Shown here in pieces: positions 27,096 to 35,585 of a stretch of DNA of 64,000 nt. The position numbers and the translations under genes are program-made. The notes beneath the pieces are model-generated. The model searched no databases and was not told the DNA's origin. It saw only the letters and a list, made by a program, of their open reading frames with translations. Origin of the DNA: Ramlibacter alkalitolerans (GTDB lineage: Bacteria > Pseudomonadota > Gammaproteobacteria > Burkholderiales > Burkholderiaceae_C). Every line of letters starts with the position of its first letter. The stretch's first letter is position 1. Where the stretch lies: positions 1-64,000 of the forward strand of contig NZ_JAEQND010000001.1 of NCBI RefSeq assembly GCF_016722765.1. Direction: 5' to 3'.

Positions 27096-28180
27096 GCCCT
27101 TCCCTCGCCGCGCTCTGTTGCCTGCAGGCGTGGGAGCAAGGCGCCGCCATCCCCGGCGGCATCGCCTTCGAGCGACTGCTGCGCCGCATCGCGCTGGACC
27201 ATTCCCCGGCGAGCCTGGCGCGCATCGACACCTTCCTCGATGCGCTGCGCACTGCGAGGAGGCCGCAGCGCGAGGTCTTCCTCGCCGAGCGCGCCAGCCT
27301 CAACCTGCTGGACCTGCTGGCCTTCCACGTCGGCGACGTGATCGGGCGCGCGCTGCGCTGCGCGCCGGAGTGGCAGTCGCGGGAGCCGGTCGCCAGCGCG
27401 TCCGGGCAGCACCCGGCGCAGGGCTTCGAGCAAAGCCTGGCGTGCAGCTTTCCGGGGGCCGCGATCCCGCCCGGCGAGTACGCGCCCCTGGCGCCGATCT
27501 GCGACCGCCTGTTCGGCACGCGCCGCGACGACGGCGTGGCCGCGCGCGCCGGCGCGCTGCTGCCCGCGGCGCTGCGTGGCAGCACCCGGCCGCTGGCTGG
27601 CGCCCCGGCCTTCGGCTACCCGCTGCGCCTGCAGGATGCGCTCGCGCGCTGCAGCCCGCAGCAGCGCGCCGACCTGGAGCCGGTGCCGCCGGCGCCGGCG
27701 GCACGGCAGGCCCTGCCCTCGTCCTTCGCCGCCGCGCCCGAGGTGCTGCGCTGCGGACGGCCCGCCTGGGGCGCGGTGGTGCAGGCCGACGAGACGCTGG
27801 CCCGCCCGCGCGCCGAGGGTGGCGGCCTGGCGGACGTCGTGTACGACCCGCGCGGCCGGGCGCCGGCGGCGGCGCTCGACGAAGTGGCGCAGGTGCTCTC
27901 CGCGCTGCAGGCGCGCCCGGTCGCGGAGCCCGGCCTGCCGGAGTTCTCGGCCTGGCTGGCCGGCGCCGGGCCGGCGGCGTGCGGGCTCGACGTGCCCGCC
28001 GTGATCAGCCCCTACCCCCTGAAGATCGCCGCGACCTGGATGGCGCACCGTCACCTGCCCGGCGGGATGCTGGCCCAGCGTTCCTTCCCGGTCGTGACCA
28101 GCAAGGCCCACCCGGGCGTGGTGCTGCTCCTGCCTGCCCCGCTGTGGCCGGCGCCGCTGCTGCAGGCCTGGGCTTCGTGA
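27092..28180 (+). CDS. Conserved-looking protein of unknown function
   Basis: 362 residues, no family recognised. It has no signal peptide or clear membrane segment. The N-terminus is helical (LAALCCLQAWEQ, ERLLRRIALDHSPASLARIDTF), followed by LNLLDLLAFHVGDVIGRAL. A Pro/Ala-rich middle and a C-terminal PYPLKIAATWMAHRHLPGGM follow. Codon use is like the rest of the window, with G/C strongly preferred at third positions, and a real gene is far more likely here than the long opposite-strand frame. The GTG at 27092 is coupled to the leader ORF. Confidence 0.7.
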   Translation: MSPSLAALCCLQAWEQGAAIPGGIAFERLLRRIALDHSPASLARIDTFLDALRTARRPQREVFLAERASLNLLDLLAFHVGDVIGRALRCAPEWQSREPVASASGQHPAQGFEQSLACSFPGAAIPPGEYAPLAPICDRLFGTRRDDGVAARAGALLPAALRGSTRPLAGAPAFGYPLRLQDALARCSPQQRADLEPVPPAPAARQALPSSFAAAPEVLRCGRPAWGAVVQADETLARPRAEGGGLADVVYDPRGRAPAAALDEVAQVLSALQARPVAEPGLPEFSAWLAGAGPAACGLDVPAVISPYPLKIAATWMAHRHLPGGMLAQRSFPVVTSKAHPGVVLLLPAPLWPAPLLQAWAS

Positions 28181-28304
28181 GCGCCTGGCCGGCGCGCGAG
28201 GCGGCGCGGCGTGCAGCGGGGTGAGAATGGCGCCGTTCCAGGCGTGCTGGAATGCCCGGGCGGAACCGGCCTCCGGTTCTCCGTCCACCCGAGGAGACAC
28301 GAAG

Positions 28305-29834
28305 TTGCGGGATGAGGAAAGTCGGTTCGAGTCCAGGTACCGCCTGCTGCGCGACGCCATGTCCGAAGGCTTCTGCGTGGTCGAAGTCCTGTTCGATGCG
28401 GACGGCAAGCCGCAGGACGGCATCCTGCGGGAAGTGAACCGGGCCTACGAACTGCAGACGGGGCGCGTGCAGGCCGTGGGCCGCCGCATCAGCGAGCTCG
28501 CGCCCGATCTGCAGGATGCCTGGATCCAGGCCTTCGGCGGCGTGGCGCGCACCGGCCAGCCGGCCCGCTTCGAGCAGCGCGCGGCGACCGCGGGCAAATG
28601 GTACGAAGTGCATGCCTTTCGCTGGGGCGAGTCGCAACAGGGCCTGGTGGGCGTCCTGTTCAACGACATCACGCAGCGCAAGCTCGACGAGCTGATGGCG
28701 CAGAGCGTCCTCGACTACGCGATCGTCCTGCTGGATCCGGCTGGCCACGTGCGCAGCTGGAACGCCGGCGCGCAGCGCATCAAGGGCTACACCCCCGAGG
28801 AGATCGTCGGCCGCTCATCGTCGGTGTTCTACCTGCCGGAGGACGCTGCCGCAGGGCGCCCCGCGCGGGTGCTGGCGCTGGCCGCCGAATCCGGGCGCTA
28901 CGAGGAGGAAGGCTGGCGCGTGCGCCGCGACGGCTCCCGGTTCTGGGCCAGCGTCTCGGTGGCGCCCCTGCACGATTCCGACGGCAGGCTGCAGGGTTTC
29001 GTGAAGGTCACCCGCGACCTCTCGGAGCGCAAGAGCGCGGACGACGGCTTGCGCGCCGAGGTGCACGAGCGCATGCGCGCGCAGGAGCAACTGCATGCCC
29101 TGAACGAGCGCCTGGAGGCCGAGGTTGCTGCCCGCACCGCGGACCTCACCCGCGCCAACACGGATCTCCTGGAGACCAGGGAGCGGCTGCGGGAACTGTC
29201 GGCGCGGCTGATCCGCGCCCACGAGCAGGAGCGCGGCCGCATCGCCCGCGATTTCCACGACGGCACCGGCCAGTTCCTCGCCCTGCTGCGCATGCGCCTG
29301 GCCGACCTGTCGCGGGACGTCGGCGAGGCGCGGGTGCAGCCCAGCACCGAACTGGTCAAGCAGGTCATCGACCACACGCGGCGACTGGGCCTGATCCTGC
29401 GCCCGATCGCACTCGACGACCTCGGGCTGGAGGCCGCGCTCGAATCCATGGTGGAACAGCAGGCGGCGCTGACCGGATGGTCGGCCACCTACGATGGCGC
29501 GCTGGGTGAGCGGCGCTTCGCCGACGAAGTGGAGACCGCGTGCTTCCGCATCGCCCAGGAGGCGCTCACCAACGCGGCGCGCTATGCGGACGCCAGCGAG
29601 GTCCGCGTGTCGCTGGCGATCGGAGGCGAAGAGCTGGTTCTGCAGGTCGCCGACAACGGCCGCGGCTTCGACGTCGAACACTACCAGACCCCCGAGGAAC
29701 GGGCGACGCACTTCGGCCTGGTGTCGATGGAGGAACGCGCCGGGCTGGTGGGCGCCCGGCTCTCCATCGATTCGGCGCCCGGACGCGGGACGCGCGTGAC
29801 GGCGCACTTCCCGCTCGAAGCCAGGCCGGGATGA
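28305..29834 (+). CDS. PAS sensor kinase, NarX/DegS type (soluble)
   Basis: 509 residues, no membrane segment. Two PAS domains are visible. The first is at about 10-125; the second runs from LDYAIVLLDPAGHVRSWNAG to the DLSER end near 245. A coiled coil (245-300) leads to a HisKA_3 domain with His318 in RIARDFHDGTGQ. The ATPase domain has EALTNAARYA (N box) and DNGRGFD (G1). HisKA_3 kinases normally pair with a NarL/LuxR-type regulator, but none is adjacent. The start is a TTG at 28305 with GAGGAG eight bases upstream; the frame continues upstream but without motif support. Confidence 0.88.
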   Translation: MRDEESRFESRYRLLRDAMSEGFCVVEVLFDADGKPQDGILREVNRAYELQTGRVQAVGRRISELAPDLQDAWIQAFGGVARTGQPARFEQRAATAGKWYEVHAFRWGESQQGLVGVLFNDITQRKLDELMAQSVLDYAIVLLDPAGHVRSWNAGAQRIKGYTPEEIVGRSSSVFYLPEDAAAGRPARVLALAAESGRYEEEGWRVRRDGSRFWASVSVAPLHDSDGRLQGFVKVTRDLSERKSADDGLRAEVHERMRAQEQLHALNERLEAEVAARTADLTRANTDLLETRERLRELSARLIRAHEQERGRIARDFHDGTGQFLALLRMRLADLSRDVGEARVQPSTELVKQVIDHTRRLGLILRPIALDDLGLEAALESMVEQQAALTGWSATYDGALGERRFADEVETACFRIAQEALTNAARYADASEVRVSLAIGGEELVLQVADNGRGFDVEHYQTPEERATHFGLVSMEERAGLVGARLSIDSAPGRGTRVTAHFPLEARPG

Positions 29835-29899
29835 AACGGCGGCGCCGCATTGGTGCGGTGCACAATAGACCCTTTGCATCCGGTAAAGCGAGGGGCGGC

Positions 29900-30673
29900 A
29901 TGAGATACGTCGTGTTCAACCAGAAGGGCGGCGTGGGCAAGTCCACGATCACCTGCAACCTGGCGGCCATCAGCGCGCAGCAGGGACGGCGCACGCTGGT
30001 GGTGGACCTGGATGGACAGGGGAACTCGACGCGCTACCTGCTGGGGGCCGACGCCGATGCGGCCGTCGAAGGTGCCGCCGGCTTCTTCGGCGAGTCCCTG
30101 AAGTTCACCGTGCGCCCGAAGGACAGCGCGGAGTTCATCATGGAGACGCCCTGGGAAGGGCTGCACATCATGCCTGCGAGCGCGGAACTCGAGGAACTGC
30201 ACGGCAAGCTGGAATCGCGCTACAAGATCTACAAGCTGCGCGACGCGCTGGCGCAACTCGAATCCTCGTACGACGACGTGTACATCGACACGCCGCCGGC
30301 ACTGAACTTCTACACGCGCTCCGCGCTGATCGCGGCACAGCGCTGCCTGATCCCCTTCGACTGCGACGATTTCTCGCGCCGCGCGCTCTACACGCTGATG
30401 GAGAACGTGCAGGAGATCCAGGCCGACCACAACCGCGGGCTCGAAGTCGGCGGCATCGTCGTCAACCAGTTCCAGCCGCGCGCGAACCTGCCGCAGCGCC
30501 TGGTGCAGGAACTGATCGCCGAGGGCCTGCCGGTGCTGCAGCCCTACCTGAGCGCCTCGGTGAAGATCAAGGAATCGCACGAACTGGCGCGCCCCATGAT
30601 CCACATGGATGCGCGCCACAAGCTCACGCAGGAGTTCCTGGCGCTGCACGAGGAAGTCGCCCGGCCGGCGTAG
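29900..30673 (+). CDS. parA: ParA-family partition ATPase
   Basis: 257 residues. A deviant Walker A KGGVGKST lies at 9-16 with the signature Lys, VVDLDGQGNS corresponds to Walker A', and YIDTPPAL holds the Walker B Asp. These ATPases position DNA or protein cargo on the nucleoid. No ParB lies next to it, so this is probably an orphan ParA used for something other than chromosome partition. The ATG at 29900 has a good ribosome site (GAGGGG). A CACAAT hexamer about 40 bp upstream resembles a -10 box. Confidence 0.88.
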   Translation: MRYVVFNQKGGVGKSTITCNLAAISAQQGRRTLVVDLDGQGNSTRYLLGADADAAVEGAAGFFGESLKFTVRPKDSAEFIMETPWEGLHIMPASAELEELHGKLESRYKIYKLRDALAQLESSYDDVYIDTPPALNFYTRSALIAAQRCLIPFDCDDFSRRALYTLMENVQEIQADHNRGLEVGGIVVNQFQPRANLPQRLVQELIAEGLPVLQPYLSASVKIKESHELARPMIHMDARHKLTQEFLALHEEVARPA

Positions 30674-30774
30674 CCGGCAGAACGCCGCCGCCGACCCGCC
30701 GGATCCGCCGGCGGGCGTGGCGGGCGCATCGGGCGTACAGTGGGCATCTCCCTGCCCTTGCGAAAGGAAGCACC

Positions 30775-30921
30775 GTGCGTACCCTCTTCGCCGCACTGTC
30801 CTTGTGGGCTCTCCTGCATCTGTCCGGCTGCTCCGGCCTCGTGACGACCGCTCGCGGCGGCCCCTGCGCCGTGGAGGCGAGCATCGAGTGCCAGGTGGAA
30901 CGCTCGTCCCGCGTTCCCTGA
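30775..30921 (+). CDS. Small lipoprotein, 48 residues
   Basis: GTG at 30775 with a strong ribosome site (GAAAGGAAG). The peptide starts VRTLFAALSLWALLHLSGC, a signal sequence ending in the lipobox LSGC, so Cys19 would be lipidated. The mature part is about 30 residues with two more cysteines (GPCAVEASIEC), which could form a disulfide. Too short for family assignment; similar tiny lipoproteins are common in Burkholderiales. It converges with the HU gene, with 10 bp between stops. Confidence 0.65.
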   Translation: MRTLFAALSLWALLHLSGCSGLVTTARGGPCAVEASIECQVERSSRVP

Positions 30922-30931
30922 GCAGGCCAGC

Positions 30932-31216
30932 TCAGTCGCCCTTGGCGTTCACGGCGGCCTTCAGCGACGCGCCGGGCACGAACTTCACGACGGTGGACGC
31001 CGCGATGGTGATCGCCTCGCCGGTCTGCGGATTGCGACCGGAGCGCTCTGCGCGCTCCGCCCGCTTGAAGCTGCCGAAGCCCGGGATCACCACCTCGCCG
31101 CCCTTCGCGAGTTCTTCGGTCACGATGCCGATGAGGGCGTCCAGGCTCCTGGAAGCCGCAGCCTGGGATTGTTCGGTGGCGTTGGCCAGGGACTGCACGA
31201 GTTCGGTTTTGTTCAT
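30932..31216 (-). CDS. hupB: HU family DNA-binding protein
   Basis: 94 residues. The sequence MNKTELVQSLANATEQS and the flexible arm GFGSFKRAERAERSGRNPQTGE are diagnostic of HU/IHF. The RNPQTGE turn with Pro at the arm tip kinks DNA. It is a homodimeric nucleoid protein. The length is slightly above the usual 90. The ATG at 31216 is the family start. Nothing downstream on this strand is coupled. Confidence 0.95.
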   Translation of the reverse strand: MNKTELVQSLANATEQSQAAASRSLDALIGIVTEELAKGGEVVIPGFGSFKRAERAERSGRNPQTGEAITIAASTVVKFVPGASLKAAVNAKGD

Positions 31217-31426
31217 GGTCGGGGGTGAGTGCTCGAACGCGCCGAGTGTAGGGGAGCCAAGCGGCCTCAAGTTGCCCTGGCCCGCCGAAATCGGCCGTCT
31301 GTCGGTAACAGCGAAACGCCGAGGTTTCCGGCCGGGGCGGGCGCTGAGCTACGGCTGCTACTTTCGGCCCAGCCGCGGCTGCGCTTGCGTACCATGCCGT
31401 CAGCCGTAGCAGCGGAAAGCAAACCC

Positions 31427-31726
31427 ATGTGCCGGAACATCAAGACCCTCTTCAACTTCTAGCCGCCCGCGACGGAACTCGAGATTCGCGATGCGTCGCT
31501 GCAGTTCGTGCGCAAGCTGAGTGGCTTCAGCGTGCCCTCCCGGGCCAATGAAGAGGCTTTCGAGCGGGCGGTGGAGGAAGTCGCCGCCTCGGCGCGGACC
31601 CTGATCCAGTCGCTGGTCACCAGCGCGCAGCCGCGCACGCGCGAGGTGGAAGCCGCCAAGGCGCGCGAGCGCTCCGCCGCGCGCTTCGGCGAGCGCGTCC
31701 GCGTGCGCGTCGACGAGATCCGCTAG
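31427..31726 (+). pseudogene. DUF2277 gene interrupted by an in-frame TAG
   Basis: The ATG at 31427 starts MCRNIKTLFNF, the invariant DUF2277 beginning. The next codon is TAG (31460-31462), after which the same frame continues PPATELEIRDASLQFVRKL and runs to a second TAG at 31724-31726 with no other defect. In DUF2277 proteins the interrupted position is normally Glu (F-E-P-P-A), one base from TAG if the codon is GAG. The body has SRANEEAFERAVEEVAA and PRTREVEAAKARERSAARFG as expected. So a single base makes it a pseudogene, or it is a sequencing error or a read-through site. A GTG at 31508 could only make a truncated protein. Family function is unknown. Confidence 0.8.
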
Positions 31727-31766
31727 CCGGGGCCGGCGTGCTCTCGCAGCACGCCAGCCGGCCGGA

Positions 31767-32147
31767 TCACTTCGCCGGCTTCTTCGGCGCCCGGCGCGCG
31801 GCGTCCAGTGCCGCCGCCTTTTCGGCGTGCTTCTCGGCGCGGCTCTTGCGCGCCTTCGGCTTCTTCGTGTCCTTCGCTTCCTGCGTTTCCTTGCGGGCCT
31901 TTTCCCTGGCCACGGGGTGATGCGTGCGCACCAGCCGGTCGACGGCGCTCGGCTTGGGCTCCAGGGCCTGCGCCTTGCGCTTGTCGCGCTCCTCGCGCAG
32001 CATCTTGCGCTCCGCGATCAGGGCTGCTTCGGCTTCGGAGGGCTCGTTGTCGGCCCCGCCGGTTTGCACCCGGCTCATCATCGCGCGGTGCAGGGCCTGG
32101 CCATTGGCCGCGATCTTCCTGGTCATCGATGCAGTACGAATCGGCAT
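31767..32147 (-). CDS. Lys/Ala-rich basic protein of unknown function
   Basis: 126 residues. The first half has MTRKIAANGQALHRAMMSRV and an acidic helix (EAEAALIAERKMLREERDKRK). The second half is a low-complexity K/A/E tail (KARKETQEAKDTKKPKARKS...) ending PKKPAK. Tails of this kind bind nucleic acids, so a DNA- or RNA-associated role is possible, but I recognise no family. The ATG at 32147 has GGAGA 7 bp before. It stands alone. Confidence 0.62.
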   Translation of the reverse strand: MPIRTASMTRKIAANGQALHRAMMSRVQTGGADNEPSEAEAALIAERKMLREERDKRKAQALEPKPSAVDRLVRTHHPVAREKARKETQEAKDTKKPKARKSRAEKHAEKAAALDAARRAPKKPAK

Positions 32148-32225
32148 GGGACGTTCTCCGTGGTGCGGAAGGGGCACTGTAGGCCAGCGCGCGCCGCGGC
32201 GCCACCCTCTTTCCGCGACAGCGGC

Positions 32226-32903
32226 TCAGCCAGCGGTCGTCAGGGGCTGTTTCGCAGGCCGGTAGAAGGCGACGATGGAGTCGGAGACGAAGATCACCCC
32301 GATCGTGAGCAGCCAGATGAAGGCCGCCGTTCCGCCGAGGTCGGCAGGCAGGCGCAGGCCCAGGATCTCGATCACGTACCGGTGCAGCACGAAGGTGAAG
32401 GTCAACGCATAGCTGCGGGCCATCCACAGGCGGTGCGTGGCGAGGTCGCGCCTGCGCACGGCCATCAGGGCCGTCGCCGACGTGCACATCCAGAGCACGC
32501 CCTGGACGGTGGCTGCCAGGCCTTCCTGGGGGTCGGCATGGAACACGGCGACCCAGACGGCCAGCGGCCCGGCCACGGCGATCGCCGCGAGATAGGCATG
32601 GCCCAGGGCGCGATGCAGCGCCGGATGCGCCTGCCGCACCCAGGGCACGAACTGGAGCGGCCCGCTGAACAAGGCCAGCACGCCACAGGCTGCATGGACA
32701 TGGAGGATGCCGGCATAGGGGCCGATGCGGGCCGACCAGGCGGGGTTCCTTCCGAGCAGCAAGGGCAGTTCCACGACGAGGAAGACCAGCGCGGTCATCC
32801 CGGCGAGCACGCCCAGGGCCAGGAGCAGGAAGGAGGAGGGCCACCTCGGCAGAGGGTGACCGGCGTGGCCTTCGATGACGTGGGCTTCCGTCGCGTAGCG
32901 CAT
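32226..32903 (-). CDS. DUF2306-like integral membrane protein
   Basis: 225 residues with about six hydrophobic helices. Conserved-looking His/Arg pieces are ILHVHAACGVLALFSGPLQF, HRALGHAYLAA and RRRDLATHRLWMARSYALT. These match the DUF2306 layout, in which His residues may bind heme or a metal at the membrane. Function is unknown. The ATG at 32903 has GGAGGCGAT directly before it, a strong ribosome site. It is a single gene. Confidence 0.78.
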   Translation of the reverse strand: MRYATEAHVIEGHAGHPLPRWPSSFLLLALGVLAGMTALVFLVVELPLLLGRNPAWSARIGPYAGILHVHAACGVLALFSGPLQFVPWVRQAHPALHRALGHAYLAAIAVAGPLAVWVAVFHADPQEGLAATVQGVLWMCTSATALMAVRRRDLATHRLWMARSYALTFTFVLHRYVIEILGLRLPADLGGTAAFIWLLTIGVIFVSDSIVAFYRPAKQPLTTAG

Positions 32904-33012
32904 ATCGCCTCCCTCCATGCCAGGATGCATGCAAGAACATTCTGGGAAGGCGAATCCAGGCTGGCAAGCTCTGTCACAAAGTGCACCCCCATTTGAACGA
33001 GGGCCGGCGCGT

Positions 33013-34704
33013 TCACGTCGCCGGGAAGTCCTCCTCGAAGAACTCCATGGCGCCCCGGTCGCCGCTGGCGCGCCGCTCCGCCTCCTTGCCGCGCAGTTCC
33101 ACCCGGCGGATCTTCCCGGAGATCGTCTTGGGCAGTTCGGCGAATTCGAGCCGGCGAATGCGCTTGTAGGCAGGCAGTTGCTGGCGCAGGAAGGCGAACA
33201 GCTCGCGCGCCACGTCGGCGCCCGCTGCGCGCCCCGGAACGAGCACGACGAACGCTTTCGGCACCGCCAGGCGCACCGGGTCGGGACTCGGCACGACGGC
33301 CGCTTCGGCCACCGCGGGATGCTCGATCAGCACGCTTTCCAGCTCGAACGGGCTGATGCGGTAGTCGGAGGCCTTGAACACGTCGTCGGTGCGGCCGACG
33401 TAGGTGATGTAGCCGTCGGCGTCGCGCGTCGCGATGTCGCCGGTGTGGTACGCGTCGTCGCGCATGGCATCGGCCGTGCGCTCCGGGCTGTCGATGTAGC
33501 CGTCCATCAGCCCCAGGGGCCGCGCATCCAGCGGCAGGCACAGTTCCCCCTGGTCGCTCTCCTGCCCATTGACGTCGAGGAGCACCACCCGGTAGCCGGG
33601 GAGCGGCCGCCCCATCGAGCCGGGCTTGAGCGGCTGGCCCGGCGAATTGCCCACCTGCGCGGTCGTCTCGGTCTGCCCGAAGCCGTCGCGCAGGGCCAGG
33701 CCCCAGGCCGCGCGCACCCGCTCGATGATCTCCGGGTTCAGCGGCTCGCCGGCCCCGATCACCTCGCGCAGTCGCAGCCGGCCCGCATGCGCGGCGAGGT
33801 CCTCCTGGATCAACATGCGCCAGACGGTGGGCGGCGCGCACAGGGAGGTCACGCCGTACGTGGACAGCACATCGAGCAGGGCCGCGGCCTGGAAGCGGCG
33901 GTAGTTCGAGATGAAGATGCAGGCGCCGGCGTTCCAGGGCGCGAAGAAGCAGCTCCACGCGTGCTTGGCCCAGCCCGGCGAGGAGATGTTCAGGTGCACG
34001 TCGCCCGGTTGCAGGCCCAGCCAGTACATCGTGGAGAGATGGCCCACCGGATAGCTCTGGTGCGAGTGCAGGACCAGCTTCGGTTGCGCCGTCGTGCCGG
34101 AGGTGAAGTACAGCAGCAGCGGGTCGGTTGCCTTCGTGATGCCATCCGGCTCGAACCGCTCCGGCTGCGACGCGGGAGCGTACTCGGTGCATCCCGGTGC
34201 GGCGCCGCCGACGGAGATGCGCCCGCAGCCTTGCGGCAGCAGCGCGAACTTCTCCGCGCTGGCCGCCGCCGCGGTGATCGCGAACTTCACGTGCCCGCGC
34301 TGCACCCGATCGAGCACGTCCTGCGGAGTGAGCAGCGTGGTGGCCGGGATGAGCACCGCGCCGAGCTTCATCGCCGCCAGCATGATCTCCCAGAGTGCGA
34401 CTTCGTTGCCCAGCATCAGCAGGATGCGGTCGCCGCGGCGCACGCCCTGCTCGCGCAGGAAGTTGGCCGTCCGGTTCGAGCGCGCCGCCATCTCGCGGAA
34501 GGACAGCTTCTGCTGGCTGCCGTCCTCTTCGACGATCCACAGCGCCGGTGCGTCGTTGCCGGCGGCCAGGGCATCGAAGTGATCGAGCGCCCAGTTGAAC
34601 GCGTCCAGCGCGGGCCAGCGGAAGTCGCGGTACGCCGTGTCGTAGTCCGTGCGGTGCGCCAGCAGGAAGTCGCGGGCACGCAGGAACGGGCTTGCATCAC
34701 TCAT
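33013..34704 (-). CDS. AMP-forming acyl-CoA synthetase
   Basis: 563 residues, ANL superfamily. The P-loop-like YFTSGTTAQPKLV is near 207, the adenine motif DGFGQTETT near 335 and the YHTGDIA loop near 420. The hinge RTDDVFKASDYRISPFELE is near 440, and the catalytic Lys is in PKTISGKIRR near 530. The overall pattern fits the medium-chain/benzoate-CoA-ligase side of the family, activating a carboxylic acid via acyl-AMP. The ATG at 34704 has AAGGAGGAAA, an ideal ribosome site. It diverges from the TetR gene across a region with a palindrome at 34860-34877, so it may be under TetR control. The acid substrate is not readable. Confidence 0.9.
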   Translation of the reverse strand: MSDASPFLRARDFLLAHRTDYDTAYRDFRWPALDAFNWALDHFDALAAGNDAPALWIVEEDGSQQKLSFREMAARSNRTANFLREQGVRRGDRILLMLGNEVALWEIMLAAMKLGAVLIPATTLLTPQDVLDRVQRGHVKFAITAAAASAEKFALLPQGCGRISVGGAAPGCTEYAPASQPERFEPDGITKATDPLLLYFTSGTTAQPKLVLHSHQSYPVGHLSTMYWLGLQPGDVHLNISSPGWAKHAWSCFFAPWNAGACIFISNYRRFQAAALLDVLSTYGVTSLCAPPTVWRMLIQEDLAAHAGRLRLREVIGAGEPLNPEIIERVRAAWGLALRDGFGQTETTAQVGNSPGQPLKPGSMGRPLPGYRVVLLDVNGQESDQGELCLPLDARPLGLMDGYIDSPERTADAMRDDAYHTGDIATRDADGYITYVGRTDDVFKASDYRISPFELESVLIEHPAVAEAAVVPSPDPVRLAVPKAFVVLVPGRAAGADVARELFAFLRQQLPAYKRIRRLEFAELPKTISGKIRRVELRGKEAERRASGDRGAMEFFEEDFPAT

Positions 34705-34859
34705 GGCTTTCCTCCTTGGCCGCCGCTCGCCGCGGCCGCCATTCGCAGCGACCGCGCCCCTGCGCAGTCTTGCTGCGCATCATGATCGCCCGGCGGGCGG
34801 CGGCCGAAGGGGGTTTCCACCCGGGCACCGGACCGCAGAGCAGGCGCCCGCCCCTGTCG

Positions 34860-34877
34860 AAATGATGGTCATCATAT
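34860..34877. promoter_or_regulatory. TetR-type operator, copy 1
   Basis: AAATGATG-GT-CATCATAT, an 8+2+8 palindrome with one arm mismatch. It is in the acyl-CoA synthetase/TetR intergenic region and overlaps the space before a TATGCT (-10-like) box at 34884-34889 for tetR. A near-identical site is at 35553-35570. Matched operators before the regulator and the next operon indicate autoregulated TetR control. Confidence 0.65.
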
Positions 34878-34915
34878 TCGCCCTATGCTGCACGCCATCC
34901 ACTCCCCCTGTCGCC

Positions 34916-35512
34916 ATGGAAACCGCCCCCACCCGCAAGCAGCTGACGCACGACCGCATCGTCGACACGGCCGCGCGCGTGCTGCGCGAGACCGGCTTCT
35001 ACGGCGTCGGCGTGGCCGACATCATGAAGCGCGCCGGCCTCACCCACGGCGGCTTCTACGCCCACTTCCCCTCGCGCGAGGCGCTGCTGGCCGAAGCCCT
35101 GGAGCGCGCCGGTCAGGACAGCCGCGTGCGGCTCGACCGCTCGATCGCCGCGCGCGAGGCCAGGGGCGCGAGCCGCTTCCGCGCGCTGGTCGAGAGCTAC
35201 CTGTCCGAGCCGCACCTGAAGTCGGTGGACAGCGGCTGCCCGGTGGCCGCACTGGCCTCCGAAATGCCGCGCCAGGGCGAGGCGGTGCGCGAGGCGGCGC
35301 AGGGCCGCATCGATTCCCTGCTGGCTGCCGTCGAAGCCGCGCTGCCGCCCGGGCAGGCCGCGGGTACGGCCGGCGTGGTCGCCGCGCAGCTGATCGGCGC
35401 GCTGCAGATCGCCCGCGCACTCGGCGACAACGCCAGCGGCCGGCGCCAGCTTGCCGCGGCACGGCAGTTCCTGCTGGACCAGTTCGAATCCCCGCGGCCC
35501 GAAGGCCGCTGA
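34916..35512 (+). CDS. TetR/AcrR-family repressor
   Basis: 198 residues. The HTH lies at about 12-58, with VADIMKRAGLTHGGFYAHF as the recognition region. The C-terminal ligand domain is typical of regulators beside short-chain dehydrogenases, with CPVAALASEMPRQ near 105 and a final FLLDQF helix. The ATG at 34916 is internal to a longer frame from 34861 that overlaps the operator; the shorter form begins as family members do. It probably represses itself and the SDR-MATE operon, and perhaps the divergent synthetase. The inducer is unknown. Confidence 0.9.
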   Translation: METAPTRKQLTHDRIVDTAARVLRETGFYGVGVADIMKRAGLTHGGFYAHFPSREALLAEALERAGQDSRVRLDRSIAAREARGASRFRALVESYLSEPHLKSVDSGCPVAALASEMPRQGEAVREAAQGRIDSLLAAVEAALPPGQAAGTAGVVAAQLIGALQIARALGDNASGRRQLAAARQFLLDQFESPRPEGR

Positions 35513-35552
35513 AAGCGTGCGCGCCACCCGGCGCGCTTCCCCGCGGCCGCCA

Positions 35553-35570
35553 ATATGACGGTCGTCATAT
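35553..35570. promoter_or_regulatory. TetR-type operator, copy 2
   Basis: ATATGACG-GT-CGTCATAT, a perfect 8+2+8 palindrome located 15 bp before the SDR start. It shares the pattern ATGAYGGTCRTCAT with the site at 34860-34877. Its position would block transcription or early elongation of the SDR-MATE operon. Confidence 0.7.
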
Positions 35571-35585
35571 GAACCAGGAGCCCCC

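Noticed and set aside
26987..28423. A 478-codon minus-strand frame over the unknown gene at 27092
   Set aside because: Its translation is Arg/Gly-rich with no motif, and it runs across the start of the NarX-like kinase; the plus-strand frame has the better codon pattern.
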